Origin: Cryptomeria japonica | Lineage: Eukaryota > Streptophyta > Pinopsida > Cupressales > Cupressaceae | Assembly: GCF_030272615.1 (NCBI RefSeq) | Contig: NC_081407.1 | Coordinates: forward strand, 268,166,075-268,230,074 | DNA: 64,000 nt | Direction: 5' to 3' | Part shown: in pieces, positions 46,330 through 59,486 of the stretch | Layout: each line of letters begins with the position of its first letter | How positions within the stretch are numbered: the first letter of the stretch is position 1 | Notes under the pieces: generated by a model | Databases searched by the model: none | What the model saw: the letters and a program-made list of their open reading frames with translations, nothing else | What the model was told of the DNA's origin: nothing | Position numbers and translations under genes: made by a program

Positions 46330-47860
46330 ATAGATAACTAATTGACACATCAGAGAAATCCAACAAGATCCTAAATTTGATAAATTCATGGAGAAAATAT
46401 TGGAAGGTGAAAAAGAAAAATACTTCCTAATGTTAGCAAAATTTGGTGCTAAACTTCCCCAAGATTTTGACATAAACAACTTAAGACAAAAGGAAGGATG
46501 AAGTGACACTTACAATGATAATGAGAAAAATGAGGAAACTCTCAATCTCAAGAAGGATGACACAAGAACTCCTGAGGACACATAAAGAACTCATGATGAC
46601 ACACAAAGAACTAGTGATGACACAAGAAGGACTCGTAATGATATACAAAGAAATCATGATGATACGAGGAGAAATCGTGTCGATTATCCTCTTTTAAATC
46701 TCACTCAACAAATACAAACTCTACAACAACAAATTCAGGATATGCAAAATGGAACAAGTGCCAAGAGATATTCTTTAGAAGACATTTGTCCATATCCCTT
46801 TGACAAGAGTTTGAACATGGTACCGTTTCCACAACATTGTGAAATCCCAAAGTATGATAAATACAATGGGAAAATTGATCCACAAAATCAGATCAAAGAA
46901 TTTTGCACAATGAGCATGGAATTCACTCACAATGAAACATATCTCATGCGGCTATTCCCTAGAAGTTTGAGTGGACAATCAATGGAATGGTTTTCTAAAT
47001 TACTACCTGGAATTAGATCATTTGAAGAGTTAGTAAACAAATTCATTTCACAATACTCTTACAACATGAGATAACGATTTTGGATTTGTGCAATATTAAA
47101 CAAAAGGGTTGAGAGTCTTTCATGACCTTCTTACAGAGATGGAGACATTTATTCAACAGGTATCCTAGACCAGTGCCAGATCATGAAAAGATGGACATAT
47201 TCATTGATAATCTCACAAGTGAAATGAGTTATGCACTCAAGTTACAATGTCCTCCTAGTCTTGCAAATATGATTGAAAATGGCCTCAAAATTGAGGATTT
47301 TATGGTTAAGAAAGGAGAATTGAAGCTCTACAAAGAAGGAAATAATTCCTCAAACTCTTTCAACAATAAAAATAACAACAATCACAATAATGACAAACCA
47401 AAATTTTGGACAAGAAATAGAAATGTTGTGAATGATGGAGTAGGTGATAACAATAATGTTAAACCATAGAAACCTATTTTTAATCTATCAAGTAGAGCAC
47501 TAGTGAGTAATCAGGACAATAACGCTAAACCAATTCATTATTTCCCAATATGTGTAGAAAATTTACCAGCATTGGTGAGCAATTACAATCAGCTTTAAAA
47601 AATCTTCTTGCGAACAAATTAATCACATTACTAGAAGCAAGAGATTTTGAGCCCAAAATTAAACCAATTTGGTGGAACGATAATCATTTCTATGAGTTTC
47701 ATAGGAACAATGGACATCAAACCAATGATTGTTAAAGACTCAAACATGTTATTCAATATTTAATAGAAATGAGGTCATCACAATGGATGGGCACAAAACA
47801 AATGAATCACATACGACCTTAAAAACTCCACTACCCAATTTTGAAAAAAGGTGAAACATC
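46330..47860 (+). pseudogene. gag: Gag of gypsy element III
   Basis: The N-terminal part has an Asp/Arg/Thr-rich repeat (HDDTQRTSDDTRRTRND, about 46580-46680) and a coiled NLTQQIQTLQQQIQDMQNG. The capsid domain runs 46840-47330: CEIPKYDKYNGKIDPQNQIK, LMRLFPRSLSGQSMEWFSKL, a frameshift near 47070, TFLQRWRHLFNRYPRPVPDH, then a basic/Asn-rich tail. At 47690-47735 HFYEFHRNNGHQTNDC is a zinc-knuckle-like block whose first Cys is Tyr. Stops and the insertion of element II at 47904 end it. Assigned to element III because the leader upstream (minus element IV) belongs to III. Confidence 0.85.
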
Positions 47861-48415
47861 AAATACTCAAAATGACAAAGGGAAAACAAAAGTTAACTAT
47901 GCTTGTAGACACCTAAAATTAATTAAATTAATATTTAATTAATTTAAGCCTATCAACATAATTAACCGATTTAATTGTGTTAATTCCCTTCTTCTAAAGG
48001 TTAATTAAATCAAATTTAATCAATTTTTTTTTTTGGTCGGTAATAATTTATATTTTATTGCATTATAATATATAGAAATTACAACAAAAATTTGGGCTTC
48101 TAGACTGCAAAATATCCCTACTATGGATATTATCCTTACATTCTTTAACACTTAAACACCAAAACCCTTAGAATAAAAAAACATCATTTACAACAGACCT
48201 TTTCCCATTCTGTTAGGCTTTCTCGCTTCTTCACACAGGGTGAACTGCATTCCCTATCCTTCTATAACCAAAAACCACCCAAACCCTATTACATCTTGCA
48301 AAAAATTGATCCAACTATAAACCGCCTTACTACACTAAGCACTGTAAAGAACCAACTGTAACTATCTTACGACACATTATAAGACATATTTATATAATAA
48401 AACCTTCCACTCAGT

Positions 48416-49080
48416 CTAAACTACAGTAGCCCCAACGTCGTCTATGAAGCTTGCCTCAGCCATTCTTTGTTTCCTCACCCTTGACCGCCTGCCTTTAAGA
48501 ATCATCTCCGGCCATGCCCATGTCAGCTCATTACCTTCCTTCTCATGACTCAAAATTATCCCCTTGAGTTTTTCTAAGGCCCGCACCCTTTCCAAAACAC
48601 AAGCCTCCTTATCCACCTTCCCAATCCACCAAATGAAGGAAACTATGCCGAATTCATCAGCATCCTTAGCCTCTTCAAAACCCTCTGAGTAGTCAAAACC
48701 AACCCCAGGCACCGCCCACTCCAAGATGGAGTCCAAACCCTCAAGTATTGCATCTTCAAAAATGGATGTAACTGCCCATTTTACCGTTTATGTGTTTTCA
48801 CCAATTTCCAGACCCCAAGCTATAATCATTGAAATAATATCCAAATTCACCTTCCACCTTGAAGAATTCTCCATGAATAAAGGCCCCACGACCTCCATCA
48901 CCATGTTAACCGCCTCTGCTTCCTTTAATCTTAAAAGCCTCAACATTCTATCTTTGCTCACAGCTCCTTTGAAACCCTTTTGCTACTTTTTAGTGGTTAC
49001 TGTGAAATTTGCCTCCATGTTTTTAAATTTACAAGCACCTCCACTCTGCAAATTCGCCTCTTCCCTACCCTAATATGCTC
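48416..49080 (-). pseudogene. ORF3-like region downstream of RNase H in LINE 2
   Basis: One minus frame from about 49080 to the stop at 48416 is open apart from two in-frame stops, about 220 codons. Readable pieces are AVSKDRMLRLLRLKEAEAVN, SRWKVNLDIISMIIAWGLE, SIFEDAILEGLDSILEWAV, GIVSFIWWIGKVDKEACVL and a basic GRRSRVRKQRMAEASF near the C-terminus. It is acidic and Trp-rich with a basic end. I recognise no domain. It lies after the RNase H stop (49471) and before the polyadenylation signal, where plant LINEs normally have only 3' UTR. It could be a LINE-specific ORF or captured host sequence. Confidence 0.5.
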
Positions 49081-49470
49081 ATGAATATTATCTCTTTGCT
49101 CTTTGTCAATATTAAACCTGCTAACTTCATCTTTTTATAGGCCATTCACAGGTCTTTATTATTGATTTGACATGCCACCCTGCTAATCATGTTGTAGCAC
49201 TTCCATTATCCTTGGGGAGTCATTACATCCGCCACCTATCTTAACTTGCTCGCTAATCTTTGTGTAAGATTTTAAATGTTATATCCAAGAAAACCTTAAT
49301 CATTAAAAATTGGGCATCCCATAAATGTCGCCACTTCCATCTGTAGTTGTCATTTCTGATTGAATCATCCTTTCAATTCCTGTGTGAGATTTCAAATCAA
49401 ATTTCCCAGAGAGGGAGCCGCACAAATTTTTCTACAAGATGACATCACCCGTCCCACACCTGAAAACCAC

Positions 49471-52400
49471 TCATTGCACTGTCACATCTTCCAATGTTGA
49501 GATCCCTTGAAAATATTCCAGTCTAACTTCACCTTCTAATTCAAAGGACAGAGCCCATTTGGAAAGTCTGTCAACAGTCTGATTACCTTCTCTTCGGATG
49601 TGGCTAATTTTAAAATTTTCAAAAAAAATTAACTCCTCTTTAATCAGAGCGATAAATCCTTGAATATGCCATGCTTTGATCTCCCCATTCATTATAGCCT
49701 GAATTATAATCAGGGAGTCCCCTTCGAGATGGAGATTTTGAACACCTTGGATTCTAGCCAATCCAACTGCTAGTAGAGCAACTTGCACTTCAACTTCATT
49801 ATTCGTGCATCTCCTTAGTCTTTTGGCTCCAAACTTAATTAAATCTCCATTATTGTTCCACATAACAAAACCTTCTCCTGCCACACTTCTGCTAGATTGG
49901 GCCACCCCGTCAAAATTTACTTTAAACCAACCCTTTTCTGGAGGTTTCGACCGAGCTTCCAAAGCTTTCTTAATCTTCCCCCTATTATTTGCCACTAAGC
50001 CATGCCTGATTTTGATTCCTAGCCAGGCTTTCTGAATATTCCTGTCCATTAAGGTGAAGGGAGAAGTCACCAAAAGGATTAGGAAGTTGCTGAACCTACA
50101 ACCTCTTCAATAGCCCTATTAATTCTGAGTAGTAGTCTACTTACATCCTCAACCTTATCCTGAAAGATTCTTCGGTTTCTCTCTTTCCAGATCTCCCATA
50201 TGACTAAAGAGGGGCTTATTCTCCATACACTTGAGGGGTAGACTTATTTGGCTGCCTTGGCCAGCTTTCAAAGACCTCTTTGAGGGAGCATTGAAGAGGA
50301 CCCTGCCAATTTAGATTCCCTTGAAGATCATACCAACACCTTTATGCAAACTCACATCTCAAAAGTAAATGATCTTCTGACTCCTCCGATTTTCTGCACA
50401 TCACACATTTGGAAGGGCCCACAAAACCAAGCCTTTTCCTTCTCTCCCCTGTTAGAATTCTACCTTTGACAGCTAACCATGCAAAAGCACCAGCTTTCGG
50501 AAGGCACTCTTTGCTCCAAAATAGGTCCCATATTCTTGAGTGGCTCTCCTCCCTTCCTTCCAAAAATTGATAGCCCAATTTAACTGAATAGTTCCCGTCC
50601 CGAGCACCACACTAAATCACCCTATCCTCTGTGCCTGTAAGAAAGATCTTCCTTTGATCCAACACATCCCTGAGTCTTCGCTGAGACTGAGCAGATAGAC
50701 CGGTTTTCGAAAGGTCCTTCCAAACCCATTCCTTTCCAAAATATCCTTCAATACACCTCATATAATCTTTTACTCAATCACCCCAAAGTTGCACCAAATT
50801 ATCCTTTATCTCGGAGAAGTCTCCTATATCTTGTATTGCTGAAAAACCTACCCAGGAGTCTTCCCAAAACTTAGCTTTTGTCCCTTTACCAATCTTCCAT
50901 GTTAGATGATCAGTGATCACCCCACGACAATCCATTATGAAATTCCAAATGGCTGACCCTTTAGGGGGGTTGCGAATTGTGAAAATTCTATGATCTTTTG
51001 GAGAATCCAGATATTTTGCTCGCAACACTTTGACCCATATTTGGTTTGGATTGGTGTATATGCCCCACACCAGTTTAGCCCCTAAAGCTATATTCATTTT
51101 ATGCCAGTCTCTCAACAGAGCACCCCCCCAAATCTTCGCTTGACAAATTTTATCCCATGCCAATAATGGGATTTTGTCCTGATCATTTTCTCCATTCCAA
51201 AAGAATTTTTTCATCCTTTGTTGAATTAGATTAATAACCTTTTTTTGGATCTTTAAACACATCATTGAGTAAATAGGAATAGCTGACACAACAGTTCTTA
51301 ACATTAAAATTTTACCAGCTGATGTAAGCCATCTACTTTTCCACCCATCCATTCTATTTATGCAACTATTAATTAGATTCTTCCACAAATCAAACTTGTT
51401 TGTACCTCCAAAAAAGGGGATTCCTAAATACTTACCTAGAAGACACCCCACTTTCATGCCCAAGATTCTACAAATTTCCCTCTGCTTACAAGGGCTGGTG
51501 TTAAAAAATAAGATTTCATATTTGTTCCAATTTACTTTCTGACTGGAAGCCTTTTCATATACATCCAAAGTCTCCTTCATAACCCGAGCTTCCCTTGCTG
51601 TAGCATCCCTTGCCAGAAAGGTGTCATCTGCAAATTGCATATGTGTTAAAGGATTCACTCCTGCTGCAATTTGAACACCTTTCCAAACCCCTTCTTCCCA
51701 CTTCTTGGAAATGAACTGCCCAAGCACTTCTGCCATAATAATGAACAAAAAGGGGGAGAGAGGATCACCTTGCCGAATACCTTTCTTAGACTCAAAAAAG
51801 CCCCGTGGGCTTCCATTTATAATGACTGAAAATCTAGGGGAGTTGATACAACTTTTCACCCATGCAATCCATTCCTTACTGAAACCAAATCTCCAAAGGA
51901 CTTTCATAAGAAAATCCCTATTCACCTCATAATAAGTTTTTCTTATATCCACCTTAACCATCATCTTTTTTGTCCTTGTTGTCCAAATGGAATGAATAGC
52001 TTCATGTGCAAGGATGATGCCTTCACAAATAGATCTACGCGGGGCAAAACCACTTTGTTCACTAGAAATAACCAAATCCAGAACTAATTTTAATCTATTC
52101 GCCATGACTTTGGATATTATTTTGTAAATGGTGTTGCATAAAGAGATCAGGCGAAAGTCATCAAAAGATGTGAACTCAGCCTTCTTTGGAATCAAGGCTA
52201 TAATAGTGTTGTCGAAGTCCTTTAATACAAACCCTCCCTTCCTTGATTCCTCCACAACTCCTAAAATATTATTTGCTAGGATGTCCCAAATTTTTTGAAA
52301 AAAGAGGGTTGGGAAACCATCCGACCTTGGAGATTTGTCCGAACCTAAGCCAAAAACAACAATCTTCACCTCCTCCATTGACACCGGTTCCATTAACATT

Positions 52401-53639
52401 TTATTGTGTTCTTCCTTCACACTTGAAGAGATAACCCACAAAATTTGAGGCATGTCTCCTCCATGGTTCCCCACACCATTGAAGATATCTGAAAAGTGTT
52501 TAATTGCCTCTAGATTTATCTAATTTAAGTCTGTAATGGTCCCCCCTTCTTTGTTATTTATAGAAAAAATCTTGTTCTGAGATCTTTGAACTTTGACTGA
52601 AGTGTGGAAATTTTTTGTGTTTTTGTCTCCATCTTTTAACCATGTTTCTCTAGACTTTTGTCTCCAAAAGATTTCCTCTCTTGCTAACACCTCTGATGAT
52701 CCTTTGCTCATCAATTTCTCTTTTCTAAAAGATTCTTCATCCATTCCCTGGCTAATTATATGTTCATGAAGAGCTTTTAACTCTTTTTGTAATTCAGCCT
52801 TTTCATTGAAAATATTCCTAAAGGTTTCTCTATTCCATCTCTTAAATTGCTCTTTTAAGAACTGAAGTTTTTTGAAAAAAAAAGGCTTTGTTACCTGGAC
52901 TGTCCGAAGTTTGCCTCCACCAATATTCGACAAGATTTCTGATATTGCTATAAAAACGTAATGATCTGAGCCCATTATAGGTAGAATCTCAGAAACACAA
53001 TTCCAATGACTCTCCAACCAATCTCCAGCTATAAAAAACCTATCTAACTGCTCTGCTATGTTTAGAAAACCACTCCTCCTACTAGTCCCAGTGAACTCCC
53101 CCATTCTGAAGGGAATCTCAATCAACCCCGAATTCATGACGAAAGAACTGAAATCTCTCTGACTCTACCTATTCCAACCCACACCACCCATTTTATCTGA
53201 AGGGAGAAGCAGAGCATTAAAATCTCTACCAAGAATTAATAAATTCTCCCTGTCATTCCTCATGATGTTTGACAACTCATCCCAGACCTGCAATTTCATA
53301 TTTGAGTTATTGGGCCCATATATATTAATAAGGAAAAAAATGTCTAAAGTTGCATTGATTTAATTTTCAACCACTGCCACCATCAGGTCATTCTAATAAC
53401 TACCACATCAATCACTAATTCCTTCCAAAGAGAAGCAAGGCCTCCAAAGGAACCTTGAGCTCCCACTAGATTACATTTCCAGGATTGAAACTTCCTAGAA
53501 AAAACACTAAAATCTTCGTCTTTGATCCTTGTTTCCTGTAAAAGAACAATGTCTGGTCTCACTTGATCAAGGCATCATTTGATCAAGTGAATCTTGTCAG
53601 GGGCATTGTGCCCCTGACATTCCACGATAAAGTCCTCAT
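49471..53639 (-). pseudogene. LINE 2 ORF2: endonuclease, reverse transcriptase, zinc motif, RNase H
   Basis: Starts at ATG 53639 (MRTLSWNVRG); the frame also runs further upstream to 53978. The endonuclease (53639-52520) has a frameshift near 53580, GRDFNAL and MGSDHY. The RT frame is open 52474-50774 (566 codons) with IALIPKK, EQSGFAPRRS, KVDIRKTYYEVN (family usually KAYDRVN), GIRQGDPLSPFLFI and catalytic FADD (51623-51634). A zinc motif lies at 50578-50342 (CVMCRKSEESEDHLLLRC). RNase H (50073-49471) shows NFDG, NNEVEVQ, LEGDS and NQTVDRLSKWAL, so all four acidic positions are present. It makes and integrates cDNA from LINE RNA. Frame breaks between these blocks make this copy inactive. Confidence 0.9.
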
Positions 53640-54319
53640 TGCCCTTGGGGAATGGCATAGCCTCTTCCTAATCTCAATTTGCTTTGGCCTGCAACATGCC
53701 ATTTCCAACTTGGCCTTGTTAGATTTGGCTCCTCTTTTCTTTTTCTCTCCCACTCTAGCTTTTGATTGAAGAGCTAGAGTCATCTCCAAAGTTCGCTTTT
53801 CATGAGTTCCTGCTAGGGCTGAAAGGCCCAGTTCATCATCTTCGTCCTGTGAACATGATGACTCGAAATCATATTCTGAATCTAGAAGATCCCCTCCACT
53901 ATCTTTTACACCTTCAAAAGAGCTTTCCAGATTTCTTATTGGTGATATTTGAATGTCTTTAAAAACTAGATCCTCCATAAAAGGATCCGATTTGTAACCA
54001 ATCTTTCTGAGACAATCGGTAAATTTTCAAGTTTGGGGACTATGGTAGTCTCCTGGCAATTCTGGACATAAAGATCCCCCACCTAATTCATAGGATTTGT
54101 TGGGGATGCCTCCATTCTCTCCACTTGGGATATTTCCTGAACATTGTTATTGCTATCCTGGACTGTTGGGAGTTTTTCCTCTTCTAGAAATCCCCCATCC
54201 TCCAAAAGAATAGGCCTATTTTCTTCAACCCTTAGGTTCGCCAAAATCTACCCCACATCCTGAACGCATATCCCTTGAGTGGCATCAACACACCCTGTTA
54301 GATTCAAAGGCAGGGATTC

Positions 54320-55551
54320 TCATTTATCCATTGTCCCCAAATTGCTTTTATAAAGTTTGAATGAATGTGTTTCAGTAACAAAAGACTCATCAATTGCAAC
54401 CTTCTGCGACTCAGATTTGTCCATCTTGAGTGCTTCTGTTGACTCTTTTCTGCATTTTGTGAGAGATTGAATCGCCCAATCCTTTTCATTCCAAAGTTGT
54501 TCCCCATGATAGCCTTCTGACAACCTGATGATCTCCTCCTCTAGGTGATGTTGCATCGCGGTTTTGCCTTTATTTTCTTTTTTACAAAAACCTGGTGGAT
54601 GTATTTTGATAGAGCAGTTTGAGCATGACTCCATATGTTCTTCCAAAATTACTTTTTGTTTCCATATCCTTGACCCTGTTTTGATTCTTAAGGTGTCAGG
54701 GAGATTGTGGATCAGCTGCCAGTTGATGCACAACCTAGAGACCAGACTGAAATAAGAGGAGTCAACATATTCTTCGGTCTTTACGAAGTCACCCAGATGA
54801 TCTCCTATTTGTTTCAATGTTTCTCGATCCTTATATTCTTGAGGAAGGCTAGGTAGTTTTATCCAAATGAGGACATTTTCAACCAAAGCTTCAAAAGGGT
54901 TAAAATTAGGTTTCCAGGCTAAGATATTTAATCCTTTTCCTTCTAGAAAAAATGGTCCATTCTCTATAATCCAATCCCTATCCTGAAGTGTTGGGCAGAC
55001 TACTTGGTAATAACCATTTCCAAGTGTTTTGAGATCCATTCCCCCCCCCCAGTTCTTGTTGCACCAATCCCTAATTTTGGAAAAAGTCAGCTACATTCCT
55101 CCCCATTTTACAAAAAGAACTTTTTCAGACAAAAAACTAAGCGATTCCTTCCATGCTTCATTTGAAATCTCTGTAGACATCATCTACTAACTTCAACATT
55201 AGGGTTTACCTCTATAACCTTTGCTGCCTCCGAGGAGAGTTTTGGTTGTCAAAACTTCTCCTGAAATGTTTTGAAATCCACTCTCGGACCGGAGCTGATA
55301 TCCCAAAAACCTTGAAAAAAACCTTCCGTTTTCAACCTTGGAGGGTTGGTCCTGCAATCCCCAGATCTGTTCCATCTCTTCGAAATCCCTGGAGTCTTCC
55401 ATGACCAAAATTTTTGAGTCCTCTGATTGCGATAGTTGTTGTTCCAGCCATTGTTAAAATTCTTCTCGAGCGACCATCTATGCCCAGTTCCTCCTCTGTA
55501 GAGGAAGCCCTTGTGCTTCTTGAAACCATACCTCTCGCTCCGCTCCGCCAT
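54320..55551 (-). pseudogene. LINE 2 ORF1 (DUF4283-type RNA-binding protein)
   Basis: The ATG at 55551 (MAERSERYGFKKHKG) opens a basic, Gly/Arg-rich N-terminus, frameshifted near 55250. From 55039 the frame MDLKTLGNGYYQVVCPTLQD, WIIENGPFFLEGKGLNI and WIKLPSLPQEYKD is the DUF4283 domain typical of plant LINE ORF1 proteins. A degenerate zinc knuckle (CSNCSIKIHPPGFC) follows. A C10 run at 55041-55050 marks one likely slippage site. The N-terminal frame (55551-55249) and its neighbour (55408-55199) are pieces of the same gene. Confidence 0.8.
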
Positions 55552-56568
55552 TAATATAGTATAATATATAAATTTAATCAATCTTATCACTTTAGTCCAA
55601 TAATTAATTTATCAATAAATTAATTATTTCCCCATTCTTCTAAAGTCGCCTCAACCATTATTTCTTTTAAAACCCACTTAGTTAATTAATTTTAATCAAT
55701 TAACCTAACTAAAGTGATTCCTATAAATCACTTCTTCTAATCCTCACTTAGCCTAATTAATTCTTTTAGAAGCATGATTATCATCATTTCTCCAATTTTG
55801 TATTCCTCCACTCATGTCACCTCACCTTGATCCTTTCACAGAAATTCAAATTCTTTGAATCTCCCCATGCATCCTCTTCCCAAGGAATTTTTAATTCCTT
55901 TATCCATTTAGTCTTCCCATACATCCTCTCATTTTGGAATTTTTAATTCCTCTCCCCTTTCTCCAAGAAATTTTTAATTCATTTTTCTCTTCCCTAGGTA
56001 CTTGGGAGCCCTTCCCCATGAACCTTGAGAGGTGTGGAGACAATAAATGCCTTTATGCTATATCTCTTGAATCTCAAACCTTGTCCTCTCAATCAATGTT
56101 CTCCCTCTTAAATCGATCTCAATCCTTCTTCCTAGATCAATCTTGGCCCTTCATTTTGACCTCTTACAATTAATAAATTGGAGTCTCTTCTCCTCACAAA
56201 TTATGCACTCCTATCATACTCCCATGTTGTCCATTTGAGGATGAAAATCATCTATTATGCCATCATAATGCCAAAATCTCTCCATCGTCAATCCCTATCC
56301 ATCATCATTCAAATCCAAACCTAATCCAAATCCACTCATCTTGTTGTGTAGTGGAGAGTAGTCCACATCCCAAAGAAGGAGCCAATCTAATCAAGTGAGG
56401 AAGGGGCGCATTCCTCATTTCATCCAAGGCTGAATCAGAGGAACACGAGAGACTCCTCTCTTGCAAGGTATAATCTAGTTAGCTTGTTGTTTTCATTTAG
56501 CTTTTTATGCTTATTTGGATTTAGCTAACCTGCTAACCCTTGCATGAAAGTTTTCCCTTGGTTCATTC

Positions 56569-56586
56569 TGGCACGCCCAGTGGGAC
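56569..56586 (+). other. Primer-binding site of element II
   Basis: TGGCACGCCCAGTGGGAC, three bases after the LTR end. The position and TGG start identify it; the tRNA is not assigned. Confidence 0.7.
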
Positions 56587-57556
56587 CCACATCCTGAATT
56601 TTGTGAATTTTTTGTGAGTTTTTAGTCGCAGGTCTCGGATTAGCGTGAGCGACTGCACTCCAGCACGAGCGATATGGGTTTGGTGTGGGCAATACGGGCT
56701 TTGGCACATGCACGGGCGCTTTAGTGCATCCGATTTAAATTTAAATTTTCATAGCCCCTCTTTTTTTCAGGACTGCTAATCAACGCGAGCGCTACACGAA
56801 TAGCGCGTCTGCCTGCAACATTCCTCCATCCACTTTCCTGTGCTTGTTTTTATTCATTTTGCTTTTTGTCCTTTGATTAGTTATTTAAAAACACATAAAA
56901 AGGGAAAATAACTTATAAATAAATAAAAAATAGTTAATCTATTTATCCAACTTTTTTATTTTTTTAAAAACGCCGCTTTAGCGCGAGCGCTTTAAAAACA
57001 TCCTGCCTGTTTTTAAAAAAAATGAATTTGCAAATTTGTGGCTAACCGCTAACCGTTTTATGTTTTTGGCGCGAACGCGAGCGCTTCAACATGACCGAAA
57101 GCAGGATAGCACGACTGCTCCTAGGTATAATTAGTGTTTTTTACGAATTTTTTACACTTTCTGTATTTTTCGTTTTCAGTATTCAGGCCTCACTTTAGCG
57201 CATGTGTAGGCGTTTCTGCGCGACCTTCTGCAGAACAACATGAGCACTGTATTTGCAAAATTTTGTGGTGCTAATCAGGTTTTCAAGTTTTGCAGACTTT
57301 ATTTGAGTGGTCCAAGGCCTAATTTGAGACTACTAACCTGTTTTTTTGCAGGACGTTATACAAAAGACCAAATTCTCACTAGATTAGTCTTGTCTATGTT
57401 TTTTCCAAATAGATAACATTTGGATTTTGAGTTTAAAAATTAACCACTTGTCTTCCATGTCTTATTTTTTCATTTTTTACTTGCATGCTTGTTTACCTTT
57501 AGCGAACTTGCCCTCCCGATTTGCTTGGCACACTAGCACAGGAATTGGTGAGAGGG
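56587..57556 (+). other. Leader of element II with CpG-rich palindromes
   Basis: No coding domain. AT-rich sequence is punctuated by GCGCGAGCGC-type motifs (56640-56700, 56775-56810, 56970-56990, 57065-57085, 57190-57230), for example the near-palindrome TTTAGCGCGAGCGCTTTAAA at about 56975. The leader stops at 57556/57561 where element V is inserted, and resumes at 61347. Confidence 0.6.
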
Positions 57557-57561
57557 GAATG

Positions 57562-57925
57562 TATAGGAGTTGAGAAAATACAACACCACAGGAGCCAAAT
57601 GATCTCTGCAAACTGAAAAACCTGTTACAAGGAGAAGCAAGGAAGCAAATACAGAAAAACAATTACACAGAGAATATGCTAAAAAAGAGAGAGCTCACTA
57701 TTCATAAAAATGTGTAATGTGATTCTTACAATGAAAAGAAAGAACTCAACCTTTAATAGGTCAAGAAACCCTAAAAGGGAAAACCTAGGTTTGCACATAA
57801 TAATTAATTAAAATAATTAATTATATGCACCTAAAGTTAGCTTAAGTGTAAAAGGGATAAAGGGAACTTAAATAATTGAACAAATATTATTTAATTAATC
57901 AAGTAAATACCCGAATACTCTAACA
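57562..57925 (-). repeat. 3' LTR of element V
   Basis: 364 bp. It matches 59487-59820 plus 61316-61346 at very high identity, showing a recent insertion. Confidence 0.92.
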
Positions 57926-59474
57926 CCCCCCTTAAGCTAGACTTAGGGAGAAGCTAAAACCTAGAATAACTACTGAAAGCAATAAAGATGGGTCCCGACA
58001 ACAAGGCTTGATCAAGTACCCAAATACAATGAAATCTCTATGAACTAGATAAATAGAGAAAACCACGTGGGAACAAAACTCTACTCCAAAAAGAGATAAA
58101 AAGAATACCACTGAAGCATGAAGAACCTGCAAACTCTGTTGAAGAATAACTGCTGATCTGAAGAACCTCCACTGAAATAGAACATGACCAGGTAGAGAAG
58201 ACTATAATCTGCATGAGTGCCCTCAAATGACACTACTCAAATCAGATGGAAAACAAGGCAAACACTAAAATCGAAGATACAGATGGCATGAGAAACCAAA
58301 GCTTGAAGAGCTGATCAATCGAACCACAGAAGCATTAGAACCAATAGGATAAACCTCCCCATAATGCAGAAGTGGGAGAGGGACAGGAACATTGAAAAGG
58401 ATAGCCAAGAAGAACTGCATGACGAAGAACCAGGAACATCAAAGGTGTTGAGAAAAGTACATGGTGTCATGGAAGGAACACTCACTTGACACACATCATG
58501 AGGTGAATGTCGTGGAAGGAACACTCACTGGACAAAGGAAGATGACAAACAACAGGTCAACATCAACCCCCTCATGGCACTTTATCAAGAGTGCATGTAC
58601 AACAAGGCACAAGATGTGCACGATTCTAAGTAAACAATTCATGATGACACTTTATCGTAGTGCATTTGCATAAATACAAGCTATAATGATAAGAAGACTG
58701 GAAATAGAAACGAGAACCAAAATAGAGACATACTACCCAGAGAAGAGATCCTAGGACCTAAAACAACCAAGATATCCACCAGAGTGCTGAAAAGCAAAAA
58801 ACTGAATAAATATGCATGGAGAAGAATCTAGAAATAAAACCCATATATCTAGAAAGTACACAACACACGCTTTCCAAAAATATAAAGTTTTTGAAAAACA
58901 GAGTTCGGATGCTCATTCTATGTCTCCTGGAGTGCAAAAAAGAGACCTCACTTTGACTAGAAAAAAACATAGTCAAATAGCAAAATTGGAAAAAATTACC
59001 AACACCATGAGGTTCGGCTCGGAACCAGCTTTCCGATGCCTATTCATTTTCAAAAAAATGACTCCGTATGCCCAAGATATGGCAAAAAAACCAAACCCCC
59101 CTTGAAAGAGTAAAAAAAAGGAGGCTGGTGGCTGTTCGGGTGGAGGAGGCCAGGGAGCGGCGCTCCGGTGGCAAACGGGTGGTGCCCTGGTGGCTGGGCG
59201 GTGGTTGACTAGAAAAAGAGGCTGGGTGGTGGGCTGCAGGTGGTGGCTGGGAGTGGAGCGGCGGCCGGGGAGTAGGCGAAGGCCTGGCCGGTGGCCGGGT
59301 GGGGGCCGCTAGGGCAGCAAGCTGCAGGCGGTGGTCGGGGTTGGGCGGAGCGGGATGCATAGGCGGGCGGGGGTCGAGGGCTGCAGGCGGCGGCGGTGGT
59401 GCAAGGCTGCCGGAGGGTGTCGGGCAACGGGGGTCGCAGGGAGATGCTGTGGGAGCCTTTGGGAGTATTTTTTT
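57926..59474 (-). other. Internal region of element V
   Basis: 57926-59100 is AT-rich and A-rich without a domain. 59100-59460 is a sharp GC-rich island, full of GGTGGC / GGGCGGTGG motifs, lying just after the primer site in the element's own direction. A minus frame through it (59624-59040) gives a Pro/Ala/Arg low-complexity peptide that I regard as composition-driven. Confidence 0.6.
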
Positions 59475-59486
59475 GCTCTGATACCA
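59475..59486 (-). other. Primer-binding site of element V
   Basis: Minus-strand TGGTATCAGAGC directly after the 5' LTR (initiator methionine tRNA type). Confidence 0.88.

Larger units (their letters stand above)
48012..55582 (-). mobile_element. Nearly complete L1-type LINE with 13-bp target duplication (LINE 2)
   Basis: AAATTTAATCAAT occurs at 48012-48024 and 55570-55582. The minus-strand element begins about 20 bp before the ORF1 ATG (55551) and ends in AATAAA (complement at 48054-48059) followed by an A-run (T-run 48024-48034). It carries ORF1, ORF2 with endonuclease, RT, zinc motif and RNase H, and an extra ORF-like region. Only a few frameshifts and stops break it, so it is a fairly young copy, younger than the LTR it sits in. 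Confidence 0.92.
47904..56565 (+). mobile_element. 5' LTR of gypsy element II, split by LINE 2
   Basis: The LTR begins TGTAGACACCTAAAATT at 47904, is interrupted by LINE 2 at 48025-55569, and resumes at 55570/55583 to end GGTTCA at 56565. Without the LINE it is about 1.1 kb. It parallels the solo LTR at 29032-29980 throughout. A primer-binding site follows. The body of the element continues to the right and probably leaves the window. Confidence 0.8.

Noticed and set aside
48726-49073. 115-residue plus-strand open frame
   Set aside because: Antisense shadow of the minus-strand ORF3-like region in LINE 2, whose frame continues beyond it and fits the element's direction.
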